The position numbers and the translations under genes were made by a program. The notes below the pieces were generated by a model. That model saw nothing but the letters and a program-made list of their open reading frames with translations, searched no databases and was not told the DNA's origin. Shown piece after piece: positions 53,838 to 62,522 of a stretch of 64,000 bases of DNA (within the stretch, counting starts at the first letter, position 1; each line of letters opens with the position of its first letter). The DNA comes from an uncultured Clostridia bacterium (GTDB taxonomy: Bacteria > Bacillota > Clostridia > UBA1381), in the NCBI GenBank assembly GCA_947627795.1, contig CANQXJ010000005.1, positions 1 to 64,000 on the forward strand, written 5' to 3'.

Positions 53838-55457
53838 TTATTTACTTGCCTGTTCCTCGTCGAAAAGCTGCTTCTTTTCGTCAAGTACCTGCTGATAGCC
53901 CGCCGCCAAGTAATCCTGGCACGCAGCCTCGTAGATCGAATCGAACTCTTCCGGCTTGCAGTTCGTAAGGTCAACCTTATGAACGAGCCAGTTGTCGAGC
54001 AGCGTTCCCGCGAGCGTCGAAAGCGACGTAACCGGCTTTGTGAAGATATAGTCGGTGTAGAGATAATCCTTGCCCTTTTGGAAGTTCTCATATGACTTGC
54101 GGATGATCCACTCGTAGCCCGCCGGAGCATACATCTTTTCCTGAGCCTGAACGTTGAGCTCCTCGTCGCCGAGGTCCTTGCCCTCGATTACAAGGCACCA
54201 CATATCCTTGTTGCCGTTGTAGTTAAGTCTTTCCTCGCCCTCGTAGCCGTCAACGAGAATAGGAACGTCGCCGTCCATGTTATACGTTACGCCCTCGATA
54301 CCGTTCTGCATTACGAACAGGTTGTCGTTGAGCCACTCAAAGTACATCATGATAGCTTCCGGATGCTGGCAGTTGATGTTGATACCCGAAACCATACCGA
54401 ACGGATTGTCGTGTCTGCCAGGCGTCGGATGTCCGAAATCGGGATCGTCGTATGTCGTAAGGATCGTTACCTCAGCGTCGGGAACATTCTGCTTCAACGT
54501 ATTGATAACGTCGGGGTTCTTCGAGAGGTAGTCGGAATATGTGCCGGCTTTACCCGATACGAAAGCTTCTCTTGCCTTCGAGCCGTCCTTATCGAGGTAC
54601 CACTCGGGGCTTATGAGTCCTTCGTTGAACATCATGTTGTCGTGCTGGAGCGACTTCTTGACCGGTTCCCATGTGAGAGCCGCAACCGTCAGATCGCTGT
54701 AGAGAGCGTTGTCCTCGTCAGACAGCGGATACGGTCTGTACTTGTACGCGCCATAGTAAGCGTTTCCGAGCGATGCGGTAGCGGGAATAGTGCCCTCGCC
54801 GCCGAGCTTCGCGTCTCTGAACTTGCGGAGCATGTCGTCATATTCCTCCGTGCTCTTCGGCTCGGCTATGCCGAGCTTATCCATCCAGTCTTTTCTTACG
54901 AGTGTTACAAAGTTGTAAGCGTCGGGTCTTGTGCCCGCCATGAACAGCTTCTCGCCGTCAACATATGTGTACTCATCGAGATCCTTTGTTCTCTCGTAGA
55001 AATGAGGCGCATACTTCTCTATCATAGCCTCGTCGAGAACCTGGAACGCGCCCTGATCCGCGAACGAGATGATCGTCGGATAGTCGTAGTTAAAGATGAT
55101 ATCCGGCTGATTCTCCGCTTTACCCGCCAAGAGCTGGTTAAACATCGTAACCTCTTCCTTACGCGGAATTGAGATATACGTAACCTTGATGTTGTGCTTG
55201 TCGCCGAACTCCTGCTGAACGTATCTTGTCCAGTAGTTGTCCGTTACGTTTGCCTGACCCGCGTTACCTCTGTCGTAAACAGGGATCTTGATCTCGATCT
55301 GCTCGGGATAAACGTAATTTTCAACGTCCTCGCGCGACATGATCTCATCAACGTCAACGTTAGCTCCGCCGCCTCCGCCGCAGCCCGCGAGCGCGCCCGC
55401 CATCGTCACAGCCGTAGCCGCGGCGAGCAATGTGCATAGTATTTTCTTGAGTTTCAT
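53838..55457 (-). CDS. LplA-like sugar-binding lipoprotein
   Basis: Extracellular solute-binding protein of 539 residues. The signal peptide ends in lipobox LAGC with Cys26 as lipid anchor, followed by a Gly-rich linker. The size above 500 residues, the EIKIPVYDRGNAGQANVTDNYWT start, the RKDWMDKLGI segment and the C-terminal LYTDYIF region fit the LplA/YtcQ group, which binds pectic or other complex oligosaccharides. It is the last gene of the operon, 71 bp after the second permease. The exact ligand is inferred from the neighbourhood (GH53, PL11, GH4) and is not shown by sequence. Confidence 0.9.
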   Translation of the reverse strand: MKLKKILCTLLAAATAVTMAGALAGCGGGGGANVDVDEIMSREDVENYVYPEQIEIKIPVYDRGNAGQANVTDNYWTRYVQQEFGDKHNIKVTYISIPRKEEVTMFNQLLAGKAENQPDIIFNYDYPTIISFADQGAFQVLDEAMIEKYAPHFYERTKDLDEYTYVDGEKLFMAGTRPDAYNFVTLVRKDWMDKLGIAEPKSTEEYDDMLRKFRDAKLGGEGTIPATASLGNAYYGAYKYRPYPLSDEDNALYSDLTVAALTWEPVKKSLQHDNMMFNEGLISPEWYLDKDGSKAREAFVSGKAGTYSDYLSKNPDVINTLKQNVPDAEVTILTTYDDPDFGHPTPGRHDNPFGMVSGININCQHPEAIMMYFEWLNDNLFVMQNGIEGVTYNMDGDVPILVDGYEGEERLNYNGNKDMWCLVIEGKDLGDEELNVQAQEKMYAPAGYEWIIRKSYENFQKGKDYLYTDYIFTKPVTSLSTLAGTLLDNWLVHKVDLTNCKPEEFDSIYEAACQDYLAAGYQQVLDEKKQLFDEEQASK

Positions 55458-55528
55458 AGTTTTTATTCCTTTCTTTTATGATTTTTTTAAAATGCTTCCG
55501 CGCATTTATTTACTTAAATTAATACTGA

Positions 55529-56425
55529 TTAACCCTTTACCGCGCCTATCATAACGCCCGTTACAAAGTATTTCTGAACAAACGGATAGATTATAACGAT
55601 AGGCAGCGTCGCGAACATGATCGTCGCGGATTTTACGACCTCGGCAGCCTGTTGCTGACCGCCGCCCGCCTCCTGAGCGAGCGCTCCGGTAGAGCCTGAC
55701 GCGTTAACGAGGTTATAGAGCTTTAACTGTAACGGCTTTAAGTTATCCGACTGGATAAAGTACAGCGCGTCCGTGAACGAGTTCCAACGACCAACCGCGT
55801 AGAACAGCGCCAGCGTAGCAAGAACCGACTTTGACAGCGGCAGCACTACCTGGAACAGTATCCTGAAATCGTCGCAACCGTCAAGCTCCGCCGCCTCGAT
55901 AAGGCTGTCGGGGATCGAATTCTGCATAAATGTTCTCAGAATTATCATATTGTACGCCGAGAATATCAGCGGCAGTACAAGAACCGCGGCTGTATCGAGA
56001 AGATTCAGCGTATCCATCAACATGTAGTCGGGGATAGTACCTGCGCTGAAATACATCGTCATCAGGAATATCGTCGAGAGCACGTGTCTGCCCTTGAGCT
56101 TAGGTCTTGAAAGCGCGTACGCCGAGAATATCGTAACGAGCATACCGAGGACCGTGAACACTACCGTCAGTATTACCGTAAATACCAGCGAGTGCATCAT
56201 CGACGGGTCGCCTAAAACCGTTCTGTAAGCGTTCAAGTTTATGTGCTTCGGGATAAGGAATACGTTGTTCGCGTATACGTCGGCGTCGCCGCTTATCGAC
56301 ATTGCCGCAACGTGGATAAACGGAATGATACAGATTATCGCGACAAGCGCGATAAACGCGTATATCAGCACGTCGGCGATTATATCGCCTATTGATTTTC
56401 TAATTTTTGTCGATGCCATTTTCAC
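55529..56425 (-). CDS. ABC sugar permease, LplC/YtcP type
   Basis: CUT1-family permease of 298 residues with six membrane helices. The loop that touches the ATPase (EAAELDGCDDFRILFQVVLPLSKS) has the EAA motif. A Gln/Ala-rich insert (STGALAQEAGGGQQQAAEVVKSA) in the last outer loop is typical of the LplC group. It lies 11 bp behind the first permease. GGAGG-type ribosome binding is seen before the ATG. Confidence 0.92.
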   Translation of the reverse strand: MKMASTKIRKSIGDIIADVLIYAFIALVAIICIIPFIHVAAMSISGDADVYANNVFLIPKHINLNAYRTVLGDPSMMHSLVFTVILTVVFTVLGMLVTIFSAYALSRPKLKGRHVLSTIFLMTMYFSAGTIPDYMLMDTLNLLDTAAVLVLPLIFSAYNMIILRTFMQNSIPDSLIEAAELDGCDDFRILFQVVLPLSKSVLATLALFYAVGRWNSFTDALYFIQSDNLKPLQLKLYNLVNASGSTGALAQEAGGGQQQAAEVVKSATIMFATLPIVIIYPFVQKYFVTGVMIGAVKG

Positions 56426-56436
56426 GCCCTCCTTCC

Positions 56437-57384
56437 TTATACAATACCGTCTTCGCCCATAAGCTTAGCCACTCTGTCGGCTATAAGCACGAGCACAACT
56501 CCGACGAGCGACTGGAAGAAGCCGACCGCCGTCGCTATATTGTACTGGCTGTTCTGCAGACCGACGCGGTAAACGTATGTGGCGATAACGTCCGAAAATT
56601 GCGTAACCATCGGGTTTGACAGCGTATACGGTCGCTCGAGCGAGCTTCCCATTATACGTCCGAGGCTCATGATAAGCATAACTATGATAGTGGACTTTAA
56701 GCACGGCAGAGTGATATTCCAAATCTTTCTCCATCTGCCCGCGCCGTCAACGGTAGCCGCCTCGTAAAGCTCGGCATCGATACCGGTGATCGCGGCGAGG
56801 TAAATAATCGTACCCCAGCCCATGCCCTGCCAAACGCCTATGAGCACGTACATTACGACCCAGTGATATTTTTCCGTCAGGAACGGAATCGTGTTGCCGC
56901 CCATTCGGGTGATGAGAACGTTTACGTAACCCGAAAGCGGAGCAAAAAGCTGATACGCGAGACCCGCTATAATAACCCACGACAGGAAGTGCGGGAGATA
57001 GAGTATGGTCTGCGTTGTGCGCTTGAACCACTTGCAGCGTATTTCGTTGAGCAAAATCGCGAGGATTACCGGAGCGGGGAATCCCACAAGCAGGTCAAGA
57101 ATATTAAGTAAAAGCGTGTTTTTGAGGGCTATGTAGAAATCTCTCGATTTAAAGACCTTCACGAACATGTCAAAGCCTATAAATTCCGAGCCCGCGAAGC
57201 CCTTGATGGGCTTGTAGTCCAAAAACGCAATCGAAAGTCCCGCAAGCGGCAGGAACTTGAACACAATTACCAGTGCAAGCGGAATTAAAATCAGCAGATA
57301 CAGCTGCCAATCGCGCTTGAGGTAATACATAGCGCCTTTTTTCTTTTTTGTTGTCGGGAGTGTTGACTCCGTTTTAGCTTTCAA
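56437..57384 (-). CDS. ABC sugar permease, LplB/YteP type
   Basis: First gene of the operon, partner permease of about 315 residues. Six helices; the EAA motif is in YEAATVDGAGRWRKIWNITLPCLKS. The start needs a decision: upstream ATGs (57405, 57459) lack ribosome sites, whereas AAAGGGGG lies eight bases before a TTG at 57384 in the same frame, so I choose TTG. No ATPase gene is in the operon, and as in other lpl/msm systems a shared MsmX/MsmK-type ATPase must energise it. A consensus promoter is at 57431-57459. Confidence 0.9.
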   Translation of the reverse strand: MKAKTESTLPTTKKKKGAMYYLKRDWQLYLLILIPLALVIVFKFLPLAGLSIAFLDYKPIKGFAGSEFIGFDMFVKVFKSRDFYIALKNTLLLNILDLLVGFPAPVILAILLNEIRCKWFKRTTQTILYLPHFLSWVIIAGLAYQLFAPLSGYVNVLITRMGGNTIPFLTEKYHWVVMYVLIGVWQGMGWGTIIYLAAITGIDAELYEAATVDGAGRWRKIWNITLPCLKSTIIVMLIMSLGRIMGSSLERPYTLSNPMVTQFSDVIATYVYRVGLQNSQYNIATAVGFFQSLVGVVLVLIADRVAKLMGEDGIV

Positions 57385-57430
57385 AATTAGTCCCCCTTTG
57401 TTCATAAATTTTTCATAAAATGTTAATTTA

Positions 57431-57459
57431 ATAATATCATTTTTTATGCAATATGTCAA
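57431..57459 (-). promoter_or_regulatory. Promoter of the sugar-importer operon
   Basis: Minus-strand TTGACA (57454-57459), 17 bp, TATTAT (57431-57436). The gap is very AT-rich. I find no cre-like or other clear operator palindrome. Confidence 0.75.
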
Positions 57460-57505
57460 TAAAAATATTTAATTAATAAAAAAAGTCTTGTTTTTGCACA
57501 AAAAA

Positions 57506-57533
57506 AGACGGGGCGTAATTCAATTCCCCGTCT
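57506..57533 (-). terminator. Terminator after the GH53 galactanase gene
   Basis: Eight-bp stem (57506-57513 with 57526-57533), 12-base loop, then TTTTTTT on the minus strand. Confidence 0.85.
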
Positions 57534-57545
57534 CCGATTTTCGGT

Positions 57546-59144
57546 TTATCTGTGATAAGCTACAGCACGATAATATTTGGAAATCTTTACTATTTCCCCG
57601 TCGTTCCAAATATATACTCCACATTTATCGTAATCAAGCTTGATTTCCGCAGTCTTATACGATTCCGCTTCCACGTCGATATTTTCCGTTTTTACCCCCG
57701 AAAGCGCACCGTTTTCATCATATTCCGTTATAATAATCTGAACGCTTGCATCGTTATGTGTACTGTTCTCTACAAACACGTTTGCCAGTCTGCCGTCAAA
57801 TACAAAATAATACGCGGATATTCGCCCGTTTGTTCGCAGCGCCTTGACCGCTTTTACCGCTTTACCGTCGAAATCGAACAGCGTTGTGTTTTCGACAACA
57901 TTCCCGGCAGGCTTGTCGTCCGACTCGTTATACGCCCAGCCGGAAAGAGACTCGTTCGGATTTTCGGGATCTTCGACATGGATCATAGCCGGATCCCAGT
58001 ATAAAACACCAACGCAGCGCATAGCGGAAGACATTTCCAATTGATTAAATAAATCATTCAGGAAATTATACTGTCCGTCCTGCGTGAACGGATATTTCTC
58101 ATTATAGCCCTCCGCGTTCGCCGTGAGCTGTCCTTCATATCCGTTTTTCTTTTTCGGATTCCAATTGTAGCCGGTTTCCATTATGAGAATATTTTTATCA
58201 TACTTTATCGAAATATTATGACAGAATGCCGCGCACGTTTCGATAGGATTTCCCGACCACGCCGGATAATACGACGCGCCTATAACGTCAACCTTTCCTC
58301 CCGCTTCGAGGTATTTGTCAAAAAACCACGTAAACGTGCCGTCCTGCGAGCCGTTCGCAAGATGCAGAACCACCTCCGACTCGGGCGATACCTCCTTCAC
58401 CGCGTCATAGCCGCGGTTCAAAATATCCGCCAAAGCCTGCCAGTTTTCATGACATTTTATATCGTGCTCCTCATCGGTGTTGTCATCGTAGACAAGCTCG
58501 AAACGGTCGCTGTTCATATTCGCGTCGAACGTGTTCGCGAACGGAAACAATATTCCGCCGTTTATCTCGTTGCCGAGCGACACGTATTTCGGCACGGTGC
58601 CCTGATTTTTGAGCTTCGTCATTATATCCTTCGTGTAACCGTATACGAGATCGCCGAGCTTCGCGCGGATCTGAGCCGTTTGCTCGTCCGTCATGGAATT
58701 GAGGAACTTAGCGTCCTTTACGTCATATCCCAAATCGGCTTTTATCGCGTCTACCCAATCGGCGGGAATGATCTGTCTGTCGCCGTTCGACCAGTAATCG
58801 GAGTAGTTGAAAGTGAACTGTATCTCCATGCCTGCGTCCGCCGCGCGCTTCGATAATTCAAGACAGTCCGCCTCGTCCTGATATCCCTCGGGCAGATAAT
58901 ACGTTCCGTCTCCCCTGCCCTTGCCGGGGTTGTTGGAAAGACGTATACGCGCCATGTTCATGCCCTTAGACGCTAAAAATTCGAACGGATCGACCGCGTT
59001 TCCGTTTTCGTCCTTATACACACCGCCCAAATCCTCGATATATGTGACCTCGGTCATATCGCCGCCCTTATAAAAAGCCGACGCGCACACCGACGCACCG
59101 AGCGTCATAACCGCAGTAATCAGAGCTATTATTTTTTTCATCAT
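57546..59144 (-). CDS. Secreted GH53 endo-beta-1,4-galactanase
   Basis: Cuts beta-1,4-galactan side chains of rhamnogalacturonan-I. Of 532 residues, 1-23 form a signal peptide and about 25-400 the GH53 barrel. The acid/base Glu193 is in SLGNEINGGILFP and the nucleophile Glu323 in ILIMETGYNW; AFYKGGDMTEVTYIEDLGG is the family start. A C-terminal beta domain of about 100 residues follows and shows no sorting motif. ATG 59144 overlaps the metG stop; ATG 59141 is the alternative with better spacing from GGAGG. It is coupled to metG, an odd neighbour, and ends in a terminator before the importer operon. Confidence 0.93.
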   Translation of the reverse strand: MMKKIIALITAVMTLGASVCASAFYKGGDMTEVTYIEDLGGVYKDENGNAVDPFEFLASKGMNMARIRLSNNPGKGRGDGTYYLPEGYQDEADCLELSKRAADAGMEIQFTFNYSDYWSNGDRQIIPADWVDAIKADLGYDVKDAKFLNSMTDEQTAQIRAKLGDLVYGYTKDIMTKLKNQGTVPKYVSLGNEINGGILFPFANTFDANMNSDRFELVYDDNTDEEHDIKCHENWQALADILNRGYDAVKEVSPESEVVLHLANGSQDGTFTWFFDKYLEAGGKVDVIGASYYPAWSGNPIETCAAFCHNISIKYDKNILIMETGYNWNPKKKNGYEGQLTANAEGYNEKYPFTQDGQYNFLNDLFNQLEMSSAMRCVGVLYWDPAMIHVEDPENPNESLSGWAYNESDDKPAGNVVENTTLFDFDGKAVKAVKALRTNGRISAYYFVFDGRLANVFVENSTHNDASVQIIITEYDENGALSGVKTENIDVEAESYKTAEIKLDYDKCGVYIWNDGEIVKISKYYRAVAYHR

Positions 59145-61081
59145 ACTACCTCCGCGCCGCTCTGAATATCCTTTAAAGTCGTCAGAACGGTCAGCTCGTC
59201 GTTGTATTCAGCCGACAAAATCATGCCGCACGACTCAAGCCCCATCATTTTGCGCGGCTTTAAATTCGCGACAAACAGCACGTTTTTGCCGATCAATTCC
59301 TCGGGCTTGTGATATTTTGAAATACCCGATAAAATTTGTCTCGTTTCGCTTCCTACCTGCAGAGTGAAGCGCAGCAGCTTTGAGGACTTCGGCACCTTTT
59401 CGCACTCTATGACCTTGCCGACGCGGATATCGAGCTTTTCAAATTCCTCGAACTCGATATAGTCCTTGTACGGCGCTATCTCTATTTTTTCCTCTTCCTC
59501 GTCCGCGCTCATCTCAGCCGCCAGCTCCTCAAGTTTCTTTTCGGTGTCTATTCTCGCGAACAGCGGAACAGGCGTTCCCACCTTCGTTCCGGCTTTCGTA
59601 ACGCCGAATTTGTCCGCACTCTCGGCTGTCAAATCGGACGCGTTTATCTGCTCCGCGATTTTTCCCGCCGTGTCGGGCATAAACGGAACGAGCAGCGACG
59701 CGATTATGCGTATCGCTTCTATTAAATTGTAAAGCACCGTTCCCAGCCGCGCTTTTTGCGCCTCGTCCTTCGCGAGAACCCACGGCGCGGTTTCGTCGAT
59801 ATACTTGTTCGCGCGGTTTACGATAGCCCAAATTTCGTCAAGGCTGTCCGCGACGTGGAGCGTGTCCATCTTCTCCTTCATCTTGGCAAACGCGCCTGTT
59901 GCAACAGCCTTCAAATCGTCGTCAAACTCGCCCGAAACATCTCCCGACTGAATTTCGCCGCCGAAATATTTGTTTACCATCGCGACCGTTCTGTTTACGA
60001 GATTTCCCAGCGTATTCGCCAAATCGGAATTATAGCAGTTCATAAAAATCTCGTGCGTTATCGTCCCGTCGTGGGCGAACGGCATTTCGTGGAGCAAATA
60101 ATAGCGCACCGCGTCAACGCCAAAATGCCTTACGAGGTTTTCAGCGTAAATGACGTTGCCGCGCGATTTCGACATCTTTTCCTCGCCGAACAGCATCCAC
60201 GGATGACCGAACACCTGCTTTGGGAGCGGCTCGCCGAGCGCCATCAGCATTATGGGCCAGTAAATCGTGTGGAAGCGCAGAATGTCCTTGCCGATTATAT
60301 GCACGTCCGCGGGCCAGTATTTTTTGTAAAGCTCGCCCTTTTCGTCGGGCGAATAGCCGAGCGCGGTGATATAGTTTGAAAGCGCGTCGATCCACACGTA
60401 TACGACATGTCCGGGATCGAAATCGACCGGTATTCCCCATGAAAAGCTCGTGCGCGACACGCACAGGTCCTGAAGTCCGGGCTTTAAGAAATTGTTTACC
60501 ATCTCGTTTTTGCGCGCCTCGGGCTGAATGAAATCGGGGTGCGTTTCGATATATTCCATAAGCTTGTCCTGATATTTGCTCAGCTTAAAGAAATACGCCT
60601 CCTCCTTCGCCTTTTTTACCTCGCGTCCGCAGTCGGGGCATTTGCCGTCAACGAGCTGCGTTTCCGTCCAGAACGACTCGCACGGCGTACAGTACCAGCC
60701 CTCGTATTCGGACTTGTAAATATCGCCCTGCTCGTAGAGCTTTTTGAACATTTTCTGCACCGCTTTTTCGTGGTAATCGTCGGTGGTGCGGATGAATTTG
60801 TCGTAGCTGACGTTGAGCATATCGGCTATCTCGCGGATCTTGCCCGCGATTTTGTCAACGTGCTCCTTCGGCGTGATACCCGCCTCCTCGGCTATCTGCT
60901 GGATTTTCTGACCGTGCTCGTCCGTGCCGGTCAGAAAAAATACGTCCTTGCCGATAAATCTGTTAAAGCGCGCGATAGCGTCCGTTAAAACTATCTCGTA
61001 GGTGTTGCCGATGTGCGGCGCTTTCGAGGTATACGCGATCGCGGTTGTGATGTAAAATTTTTCCTTATCCAAATTATTCAC
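59141..61081 (-). CDS. metG: Methionyl-tRNA synthetase
   Basis: Class I synthetase of 646 residues. HIGH-type motif PHIGNTYE near residue 20, zinc Cys in CTPCESFW...CPDCGRE, KMSKS in EEKMSKSRGN, the anticodon-binding helical domain and a C-terminal OB-fold tRNA-binding domain (EKLDIRVGKVIECEKVPKSSKLLRF) are all intact. It overlaps the AI-2E family gene by eight bases and the galactanase gene by four. No T-box leader is seen. Confidence 0.97.
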   Translation of the reverse strand: MNNLDKEKFYITTAIAYTSKAPHIGNTYEIVLTDAIARFNRFIGKDVFFLTGTDEHGQKIQQIAEEAGITPKEHVDKIAGKIREIADMLNVSYDKFIRTTDDYHEKAVQKMFKKLYEQGDIYKSEYEGWYCTPCESFWTETQLVDGKCPDCGREVKKAKEEAYFFKLSKYQDKLMEYIETHPDFIQPEARKNEMVNNFLKPGLQDLCVSRTSFSWGIPVDFDPGHVVYVWIDALSNYITALGYSPDEKGELYKKYWPADVHIIGKDILRFHTIYWPIMLMALGEPLPKQVFGHPWMLFGEEKMSKSRGNVIYAENLVRHFGVDAVRYYLLHEMPFAHDGTITHEIFMNCYNSDLANTLGNLVNRTVAMVNKYFGGEIQSGDVSGEFDDDLKAVATGAFAKMKEKMDTLHVADSLDEIWAIVNRANKYIDETAPWVLAKDEAQKARLGTVLYNLIEAIRIIASLLVPFMPDTAGKIAEQINASDLTAESADKFGVTKAGTKVGTPVPLFARIDTEKKLEELAAEMSADEEEEKIEIAPYKDYIEFEEFEKLDIRVGKVIECEKVPKSSKLLRFTLQVGSETRQILSGISKYHKPEELIGKNVLFVANLKPRKMMGLESCGMILSAEYNDELTVLTTLKDIQSGAEVV

Positions 61082-62258
61082 TCCCTGTAATTCTTTTTAT
61101 AAATTCCTTAAATAATTCGTACTGCTGACGCACGAACGCGCCGAAATATTTCACGGCGTGTATGATCCCGTCGAACAGCCCCGCCTTGTAGAAGGCGATT
61201 ATTAAAAGCATAATTATCGGTCCCAAAATAAGACCGCCTATACTCAATACCTTATAGCCCACGTACATAGACATGAGCGTCAAAATCGGATTCAGTCCCA
61301 CCGACGAGGACACGAGCTTCGGCTCAGTGAAACGGCGTATCAGTGCGATCGAGATATACACGATAACAAGTCCTATCCCGAGCTTGAAATTGCCGTTTAT
61401 AAAGCTTATCACCGCCCAGGGCCAGAGCACCAGCCCGCTTCCGAAAAACGGCAGCGCGTCAAGCACCGCCACGCCGAGCGCTATCAAAAGCGCGTAATTT
61501 ACGCCCAAAATACTAAGCTCAATAAACATCACGGCGAACACTATGACCATTATTATGCCCTGCGCCTTTATATAGCCGCCGAGGTAGATTTTAAGCTGCT
61601 CCTTGACCGTCCTAAGCCGCGCTCTCAGACGCTTGGGAAATACTCCCGCGACAGCCTTTGAAACTCCCTTGCTGTCGGCGACCATAAAATATGTCGAGAG
61701 AATAAACACGATAACAGCCACGAACACGCTCGGCAGTGCCTTCGCAAACTGCGACGCGTAGCCCACCACCGGAGTGGAATGCGAATTTATGAAATCAGCC
61801 GTACCCTGCGATATGCTGTCGCCTATTCCCGATATCGCCTGCTGCACGTTTGCTGGGAGCGATGCATAGACGTTAGACAGCCGCTCGGTAAGCTGCTGCG
61901 CCGTGATTTTCATATTCCGGTAAATCTCTGGGAACTGCATATAAAACGAGCGTACCTCGTCGATTATCTTCCATATCGCCGCCGTGAGCAGTCCGCCGAT
62001 TATGCCTATAGTCAGAATTATGACCATAACCGCCGAAAGTCCGCGCGGGATCTTAAGCTTTTTCTGCAAAAAGTCCGCGAGCGGATTTACCGCGACCGAC
62101 AGCAGATAGCCGAGTAAAAACGGCAGGAACAGCCGCACGAGATACCCCGCCGCCGCGAGAATTTTCGGCAAAAACAGCCACACCCCCACAACGAGAACCG
62201 CAATCGCGAGGACGAATAAAATTATTTTTATCCAATTTTGCCGTTGTTCAAATTTCAA
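61074..62258 (-). CDS. AI-2E family (YtvI-like) membrane transporter
   Basis: Polytopic protein of 394 residues with about eight hydrophobic helices. The arrangement (two N-terminal pairs, a soluble central stretch at about 95-155, then GSGLVLWPWAVISFINGNFKLGIGLVIVY and PKLVSSSVGLNPILTL) matches the AI-2E transporter family. Members carry diverse substrates, including Na+/H+ exchange, and YtvI is sporulation-linked. I cannot choose. It precedes metG with an eight-base overlap. A MITE-like repeat lies upstream. Confidence 0.85.
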   Translation of the reverse strand: MKFEQRQNWIKIILFVLAIAVLVVGVWLFLPKILAAAGYLVRLFLPFLLGYLLSVAVNPLADFLQKKLKIPRGLSAVMVIILTIGIIGGLLTAAIWKIIDEVRSFYMQFPEIYRNMKITAQQLTERLSNVYASLPANVQQAISGIGDSISQGTADFINSHSTPVVGYASQFAKALPSVFVAVIVFILSTYFMVADSKGVSKAVAGVFPKRLRARLRTVKEQLKIYLGGYIKAQGIIMVIVFAVMFIELSILGVNYALLIALGVAVLDALPFFGSGLVLWPWAVISFINGNFKLGIGLVIVYISIALIRRFTEPKLVSSSVGLNPILTLMSMYVGYKVLSIGGLILGPIIMLLIIAFYKAGLFDGIIHAVKYFGAFVRQQYELFKEFIKRITGSE

Positions 62259-62281
62259 AATTTATCATCTCCATTGTTGGC

Positions 62282-62522
62282 GGTAAATTATGATTTAGCG
62301 GCATAAGCCTCCCTTGTCAAAGGGAGGACTGGTCGGACGCTGCGCGTCCTGCTCGTCTATGCAACCGAGGGAACCGCGTAGCGGTGGAGGGATTCTTTTT
62401 TTAAAATTAGCGCAGGAATCCCCAGTCAGCTGCGCTGACAGCCCCCTTTGACAAGGGGGCCTCTCGTAGAGGCGAACCGTGTTCGCTCGCCGCTAATGTA
62501 CACCGCCAAATCACAATTTACC
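62282..62522. mobile_element. MITE-like palindromic element upstream of the AI-2E gene
   Basis: Non-coding 241-bp element. The ends, 62282-62301 and 62503-62522, are inverted repeats matching at 18 of 20 positions. Inside, GCCTCCCTTGTCAAAGGGAG near the left and its relative CCCCCTTTGACAAGGGGG on the right pair in turn, as do GGGATTC and GAATCCC. The middle holds GACGCTGCGCGTC and CAGCTGCGCTG hairpins. A diverged hairpin repeat of the GTAGGGGCG type is at 62466-62490. There is no transposase. The right end covers the apgM stop codon. No target duplication is obvious. Confidence 0.75.

Noticed and set aside
61082-62281. T-box or other riboswitch upstream of metG, and TPP riboswitch near thiN/thiI
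   Set aside because: The metG start overlaps the preceding gene and leaves no leader. The thi genes sit inside a tightly packed operon with no TPP aptamer motifs.
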